A stretch of DNA of 38,263 nt from Sphingobacterium alimentarium (GTDB taxonomy: Bacteria; Bacteroidota; Bacteroidia; Sphingobacteriales; Sphingobacteriaceae): positions 1-38,263 of the forward strand of contig NZ_SMBZ01000038.1 in the NCBI RefSeq assembly GCF_004342685.1, read 5' to 3'. Below the pieces are notes generated by a model that saw only the letters and a list, made by a program, of their open reading frames with translations, searched no databases and had not been told where the DNA came from. The position numbers and the translations under genes were made by a program. This document shows positions 34,312 through 38,263 of the stretch, one piece after another. Every line of letters starts with the position of its first letter. Position 1 is the first letter of the stretch.

Positions 34312-34342
34312 CGCTGTAAATTAAATGTTTGCAGCGTTTTTT
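34312..34342 (+). terminator. Terminator after tRNA-Glu copy 2
   Basis: The stem CGCTGTAAA/TTTGCAGCG (one wobble) has a seven-base loop and six Ts. Confidence 0.8.
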
Positions 34343-34387
34343 GTTTTGTCGGATTTTACAAATTATTCAGTTTTTCCCATAATAAAA

Positions 34388-34440
34388 GTGAGTCATTCGG
34401 TGAGTCACTTTTTCAAAATGTATGACTCACTGGAAAGGGG
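34388..34440. repeat. GTGAGTCA repeat cluster upstream of integrase 2
   Basis: GTGAGTCA at 34388-34395 and 34400-34407 (12-bp period) plus an inverted TGACTCAC at 34433-34440. The paired direct copies have the same spacing as at 30325, while the distance to the inverted copy differs. Confidence 0.7.
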
Positions 34441-34532
34441 TTAATCTTTTGATTGACAACCTGTTCAGAAATTGAGCATCTTGATTTCGTTAGGCTGCAA
34501 GGCTACATTTGTTTCACTTAAATGATAGTATC

Positions 34533-35843
34533 ATGAGTACACATTATTCCTTGCTCTTCTACCTGAAGAAACCAAAAAACTATGTGAGCGGCTCCAAGCC
34601 GATCTACATGCGCATTACCGTGGACGGCATTCCCAAAGAAGTGTCCACCGGAAAAGAATGCGATCCCTACAAATGGAATTCCGGTACCAACCGTGCCAAA
34701 GGGACGAAAGAAGACATAAAAACGTTGAACAGCTATCTGGATACGATCGATCACAAGATCGCTGACATCCACCTACAAATGACCAAGAGCGGGGCAGAAA
34801 TCACCGCTGAATTTATCAAACTAAAGTACCTTGGAAAGGATATCCAGCGAAAAACGTTGATGGATGTGTTCCGTGAACACAACGAACAAATGAAAGCTCT
34901 GTTGGGTAATGGTTTTAAGCCCAATACGCTCAAAGGTTACAACTCATCCCTTTCCCATATCGGATTGTACCTCCATGATAGCTACGGGATAGAGGATATT
35001 GAGGCACGAAAGATCGACCATGCCTTCGTGGTCGGCTACGAATTTTTCCTCCGCTCATCAAAAGGCTGTTCGGAAGTCTCTGCGGCAAAGTACATGAAAC
35101 ATTTCCGCAAGATCGTGAAGATATGTATCGCCCATCGGTGGATCACCGAAGATCCCTTTGCCTTTTATAAAAACACAGCCAAGGCAAGACCGAAAGAATA
35201 CCTTACCAAGGATGAACTTGACCGTATGGAGCAAAGGACATTTTCGATAGCGAGGCTGGAGCATGTAAGGGATATCTTTGTGTTCAGTTGCTACACAGGG
35301 TTATCTTATGCCGATACAAAAAAGTTGACTGTTAACGATATTGCCAAAGGTGTGGACGGCAAACTATGGATATTGACCAACCGGGAGAAAACAAATACGA
35401 CTTCCAACATCCCCTTATTGCCCAAGGCGCTCGCTATATTTGAAAAGTACAGGCATTACCCTCCTTGTGAGGCCAAGGGCTTGGTACTTCCCGTTTTGAG
35501 CAACCAAAAAATGAATAGCTACCTCAAGGAGATTGCTGACCTGTGTGGCATTGCCAAGGAGCTTACTTTCCATATGTCACGGCATACGTTTGCCACCACG
35601 GTAACACTTTCCAACAATGTCCCAATTGAGACCGTTTCCAAAATGCTCGGACATACCGATCTAAAGACGACGCAGCATTATGCTAAACTCTTGGATACAC
35701 GGGTGGCAAGCGATATGGACAGATTGGAGGAGACTTTGGTTAATAAAACTACGAAACATGATTCTTTGATGTCAAAGGTTTCTTTTGGGAAAATCCCAAA
35801 TGCCTCAATGCAGCCGTGTTTGAATACCGATAAAGCAGGTTAA
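34533..35843 (+). CDS. Tyrosine recombinase 2 (tRNA-Glu integrase)
   Basis: A 436-residue site-specific recombinase. The start MSTHYSLLFYLKKP was chosen over one eight codons upstream because the related copy at 30472 starts there. An N-terminal arm-binding region (1-100) and a SAM-like core-binding domain (about 105-205) precede the catalytic domain. Catalytic residues visible are K286 (REKTNT), H347 and R350 (HMSRHTF), H374 (MLGHTD) and Y383 (TTQHYAKLL). The position of the first catalytic arginine is serine (S258 in CYTGLSYAD), as in IntDOT-like enzymes. It follows a tRNA-Glu gene and a repeat cluster, the layout of an island integrase. No second attachment site was found in the window. 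Confidence 0.92.
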   Translation: MSTHYSLLFYLKKPKNYVSGSKPIYMRITVDGIPKEVSTGKECDPYKWNSGTNRAKGTKEDIKTLNSYLDTIDHKIADIHLQMTKSGAEITAEFIKLKYLGKDIQRKTLMDVFREHNEQMKALLGNGFKPNTLKGYNSSLSHIGLYLHDSYGIEDIEARKIDHAFVVGYEFFLRSSKGCSEVSAAKYMKHFRKIVKICIAHRWITEDPFAFYKNTAKARPKEYLTKDELDRMEQRTFSIARLEHVRDIFVFSCYTGLSYADTKKLTVNDIAKGVDGKLWILTNREKTNTTSNIPLLPKALAIFEKYRHYPPCEAKGLVLPVLSNQKMNSYLKEIADLCGIAKELTFHMSRHTFATTVTLSNNVPIETVSKMLGHTDLKTTQHYAKLLDTRVASDMDRLEETLVNKTTKHDSLMSKVSFGKIPNASMQPCLNTDKAG

Positions 35844-36303
35844 AAGAAGAATGCAAACCGTATCGATTAGCAAGGGGAATCTCCTTGCTAACCTACATTT
35901 AATCGTTCGCAGACCTTGGAGATTCTTGCTCTTTTGGGCTTAAGCGAAGTATAGTCACCAGTGAAAAAAAATGATCAAATGCCGTGCCTATTTGGGACAG
36001 TCAGAAATAGCTAACTTACCAAAATCTTAAAACGGTCATATATTGCAGCATTTAAAAATCGCTTTGCTCCCTTATTCTCCTTATATTTATTCTGAGGGGG
36101 TGAACGTGCCCCTCGTTTCACTAGTTTTTGGACCCGGTGATGATATGACAAATATGCATCCTGTAGAGACTATCACTTTTATATTAATAATCGGTTTAAG
36201 GTGTATCAGCAAGAGTTCTTGGTCGTAGAACGGCATTTCGTCGAAAATATTTGTCCGATCACGCCTTTGTTTTTAACTTTAATCCCCTTTTTGAAGGTTT
36301 TCA
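35844..36303. other. Intergenic region after integrase 2
   Basis: No supported gene. A hairpin TTAGCAAGG/CCTTGCTAA (35867-35875 and 35883-35891) lies 24 bases after the integrase stop and may terminate it, although no T-run follows. The short open frames further on look random. The promoter of the AraC gene should lie toward the right of this stretch, but I could not identify it. Confidence 0.5.
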
Positions 36304-37269
36304 ATGCATTCGGGTATGAAAAGGACGGTAAAATATATGTTCAGATCACACGCCGTTGTGACAGACATCACTGGAAACGTACCCCGGTGGACTAAGCACT
36401 GTTTGCCTTATGCTAAGGCAGAACGAATAGATGTCAATGTAGGTATAATCATCAGCCAGTATTACAGCCATTTTCTTTTCTTTCTTGAGGTAGTCGAATT
36501 TGATATACATACCGACCTGCAAGCAGATTACCTGATGGAGGATACCAGTCTGTTCCTCTTTATGATGTTGGAAGGGAATATCCTATTCCATAAGCACGAT
36601 GGAGAATATATCGCCGAAGCAAAAGGCGACGTCTGCTATGCTACATACAACCGGCAGGGACTGTATTCGTTCACCTTACCGGCAGGAAGACACCGCCTCT
36701 GTTATATCATCCCCAGAAATGAATGGGTGACAAAGAACATCGGGAAATATCCGAGACTGGAGCCATTCCTAGATCAGATGGGACAAGATAACCTGCCATT
36801 CGGGCACATGCCGTCCTGCCGGATCGAAAAGGGGATGGAGCGAAGTCTCGATAAGCTTCTTGGAAGGACAGAGATAAAGGATAAGGATCTTGAAGCCGCC
36901 CTGTTGCGCGATTCAAAAAGAGTGCTGTATCATTATCAGCTTGCTGTCGAGAAAAAAATGTCTGCCCGTCCCTACCTTATAAAAGAAAATCTGGATCAAA
37001 ATTATAGGAGTTCCGATCTGACAAATAAAGTATTGATGGATAGGTTCAACATTACGGAAAAAACACTGATCGAAACCTTCAAGGCCGAGTTTGGGATCAC
37101 ACCGCACAACTATCTGATCCAGTTACGCATGCAAATGGCCAAGCAGTTACTTCTCTCAAAAAGTTCCTCTCCAACAGAAGTCTGGCAGCTGGTCGGATAC
37201 GCAGATTTCAGGAGTTTTGGCATACAGTTCAAGAAATTCTTTGGTTTTCCGCCTTCAGAGTGTATTTAA
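36304..37269 (+). CDS. AraC-family transcriptional regulator
   Basis: Up to 321 residues; the start is uncertain, with further ATGs at 36316 and 36337. The N-terminal region is a sensor-like domain (SLFLFMMLEGNILFHKHDGE). The C-terminal 100 residues hold an AraC-type HTH pair: LTNKVLMDRFNITEKTLIET, then FKAEFGITPHNYLIQLRMQM and EVWQLVGYADFRSFGIQFKK ending in FFGFPPSE. Regulators of this type in Sphingobacteriaceae often precede a TonB-dependent receptor gene. A probable decayed receptor start lies 470 bases downstream. The ligand is unknown. Confidence 0.82.
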   Translation: MHSGMKRTVKYMFRSHAVVTDITGNVPRWTKHCLPYAKAERIDVNVGIIISQYYSHFLFFLEVVEFDIHTDLQADYLMEDTSLFLFMMLEGNILFHKHDGEYIAEAKGDVCYATYNRQGLYSFTLPAGRHRLCYIIPRNEWVTKNIGKYPRLEPFLDQMGQDNLPFGHMPSCRIEKGMERSLDKLLGRTEIKDKDLEAALLRDSKRVLYHYQLAVEKKMSARPYLIKENLDQNYRSSDLTNKVLMDRFNITEKTLIETFKAEFGITPHNYLIQLRMQMAKQLLLSKSSSPTEVWQLVGYADFRSFGIQFKKFFGFPPSECI

Positions 37270-37742
37270 CGTACTTTTAAAGTCATTTTCAATAAACAAC
37301 AGATCCTCGACCGGAAAAAAACTTACTTTTTTGCCCCTATTTTTCATAAAAAACAATGCTTTTTGGTAAGTTTTTTTCTACCTCTACATCAAAAACGATG
37401 TTGAACTTTGTTAAGTAAGCTTGAACAATTTTTCTCTTTCGAGAGATTCAAGATATGGCAGGCGTATCAGGCTCCACACCATCTTTCCCGATGGCAGAGT
37501 TCCAGACAGGGTAGCAAAAGGCAGTGAGACCAGCTATTTATATCCGCCGATACGCATCTGGACAAGTTCGGATGTCGGGACACAGGGACGAGGGTTACAT
37601 CGATAAAGTGCAGACAAGCCTAATCGGGCAGGTGGGGCCAAGGCTGCCCTGCTGAACAGTAGGCAAATGGTCAATGTTAAAAATGAATGCAATGGACAGT
37701 AAAGGCACAGCGAAAGAAAAAAAGACAGGTTTCCCGCATCGA
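37270..37742. other. Non-coding region, possible decayed DNA
   Basis: No complete gene is seen. A small hairpin, ACATC-AAAAAC-GATGT, lies near 37387-37402. Open frames such as 37421-37606 have no recognisable family and start in unlikely places. The stretch may hold remnants of genes once linked to the AraC regulator. Confidence 0.4.
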
Positions 37743-38025
37743 ATGGAGAATCTGTACCGATCCCTAAGGATGGAGCTGCATGTCCTGTTCTTGCGGATAT
37801 CCATGGTCATTACCTTGGTGATGAAAGTCATCAAACAGGAAAAATCACCTTGTCGGATTGCCTTAGCCCAGAAGAGAGTTTCTAGAAGAATTGCCCACCG
37901 ACGTAAATTTACGGTATTTACGATATACCCGGATAGCTGCAAGAACTATCCGGGAAATGAAAGCCAACGTATCTGGATACAATGGTCTTCAGCGAGGTCT
38001 GCTAAAAGACAACCCTAAAAAATAG
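37743..38025 (+). pseudogene. Decayed N-terminus of a SusC/FecA-like TonB-dependent receptor
   Basis: The piece starting at ATG 37743 reads MENLYRSLRMELHVLFLRIS followed by a hydrophobic segment, which resembles the signal region of SusC-type receptors. After a frame change, 37873-38025 reads EFLEELPTDVNLRYLRYTRI and then MKANVSGYNGLQRGLLKDNP. This has the shape of a secretin/TonB short N-terminal (STN) domain, with a TDVN-xxY-xTR core and a late LKDNP. An intermediate frame gives GKITLSD, as in STN strand 1. No plug or barrel follows. The call rests on pattern similarity across frameshifts, so it is tentative. Confidence 0.4.
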
Positions 38026-38088
38026 TATGTGAAAATAAAGTTGTCCTTTGTCTTCGCTACTATAAAATCTAACTTTAAGATCAATAAC

Positions 38089-38190
38089 GTGAAAAATCTA
38101 AAGAAATTAATGTTTGGCCTTGTGGCGCTTGGATTAGCGTTCGGCCTTATGTTTAGTGTAAGTGCTTTTAAACCTGAATTCGATAATTAA
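38089..38190 (+). CDS. Short secreted-peptide ORF, possibly truncated (DUF6520-like)
   Basis: A GTG-started ORF of 33 residues beginning MKNLKKLMFGLVALGLAFGL and continuing to a cleavage-like SVSAF. The start resembles small secreted DUF6520-type proteins, which are normally about 80-100 residues. The coding sequence enters the terminal 93-bp repeat at 38171, within codon 28, and meets a stop seven codons later. The natural 3' part has therefore probably been replaced by the repeat. The mature peptide would be only a few residues long. Confidence 0.5.
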   Translation: MKNLKKLMFGLVALGLAFGLMFSVSAFKPEFDN

Positions 38191-38263
38191 AAAGCGTACA
38201 ATTGGTTAGTTTTTACCGTTTGATATTTGATTGAAGGTTTCTTAGGGAAGAAACTGTATGCTG
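38171..38263. repeat. Right copy of 93-bp terminal inverted repeat
   Basis: Exact reverse complement of 3-95, running to the last base. It begins AACCTGAATTCGATAATT inside the short secreted-peptide ORF. Together with the left copy it shows the window flanked by the same sequence in opposite orientation. Confidence 0.9.

Noticed and set aside
37421..37606. 61-codon frame as a real gene
   Set aside because: Composition and start context are poor, no family is recognisable, and it lies in a region that looks decayed.

Overview
The window looks like a Bacteroidota genome of the Sphingobacterium/Pedobacter kind. It is AT-rich and has TAnnTTTG-type -7 boxes, TonB-dependent receptors, RteC proteins and a CTnDOT-type excision operon. 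It is probably one short-read contig: both ends run outward into the same 93-bp sequence (3-95 and, inverted, 38171-38263), as happens when a contig is bounded by two copies of one repeat such as an insertion-sequence end.

Left region (about 0.1-12.4 kb, all + strand): an envelope and lipid-modification island. It encodes a PAP2 fragment, an EptA/MCR-like phosphoethanolamine transferase, a beta-lactamase-fold lipoprotein, a DgkA-type lipid kinase, a PAP2 phosphatase, a BamA/TamA-like barrel broken by one in-frame stop, two PepSY-like secreted proteins, a TSUP permease with a soluble tail, a TonB-dependent barrel, an HD hydrolase, a second complete PAP2 phosphatase and a small EamA permease. 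Five transcription units start with the same module, an 11-bp-spaced direct repeat TTCTAAATTTC-TTCTAAAT followed at identical distance by TTTTG. This marks a single regulon, most likely under an OmpR-family response regulator whose gene is outside the window. EptA releases diacylglycerol, so a linked lipid kinase and phosphatases make metabolic sense.

Middle region (12.5-28.1 kb): integrative conjugative element (ICE) backbone. An intact rteC is followed by scar tissue (a truncated cupin lipoprotein, an AraC regulator, and a second rteC that lost its start and carries a 167-bp MITE with an 8-bp target duplication). On the - strand come a very large methylase-helicase with a DUF1896 partner, then a CTnDOT-like excision operon: rteC, two HTH/Xis-like genes, a candidate 29-codon coupled ORF, a DUF4099/DUF3945 protein, topB and an ORF6N gene, closed by a terminator. 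No transfer genes and no integrase for this element are in the window.

Right region (28.2-38.2 kb): chromosome and small islands. An MG2-domain gene is cut short next to the ICE end, followed by purD and two identical tRNA-Glu genes. Each tRNA is followed by a terminator, a cluster of GTGAGTCA repeats and a related tyrosine recombinase; the first recombinase is frameshifted and the second is intact. Between the modules lie an Rrf2 regulator and a QorB-like oxidoreductase sharing a TGTAA-N9-TTACA operator, and a decayed XRE regulator. Past the second integrase are an AraC regulator, a probable decayed TonB-receptor N-terminus and a short secreted-peptide ORF running into the terminal repeat.
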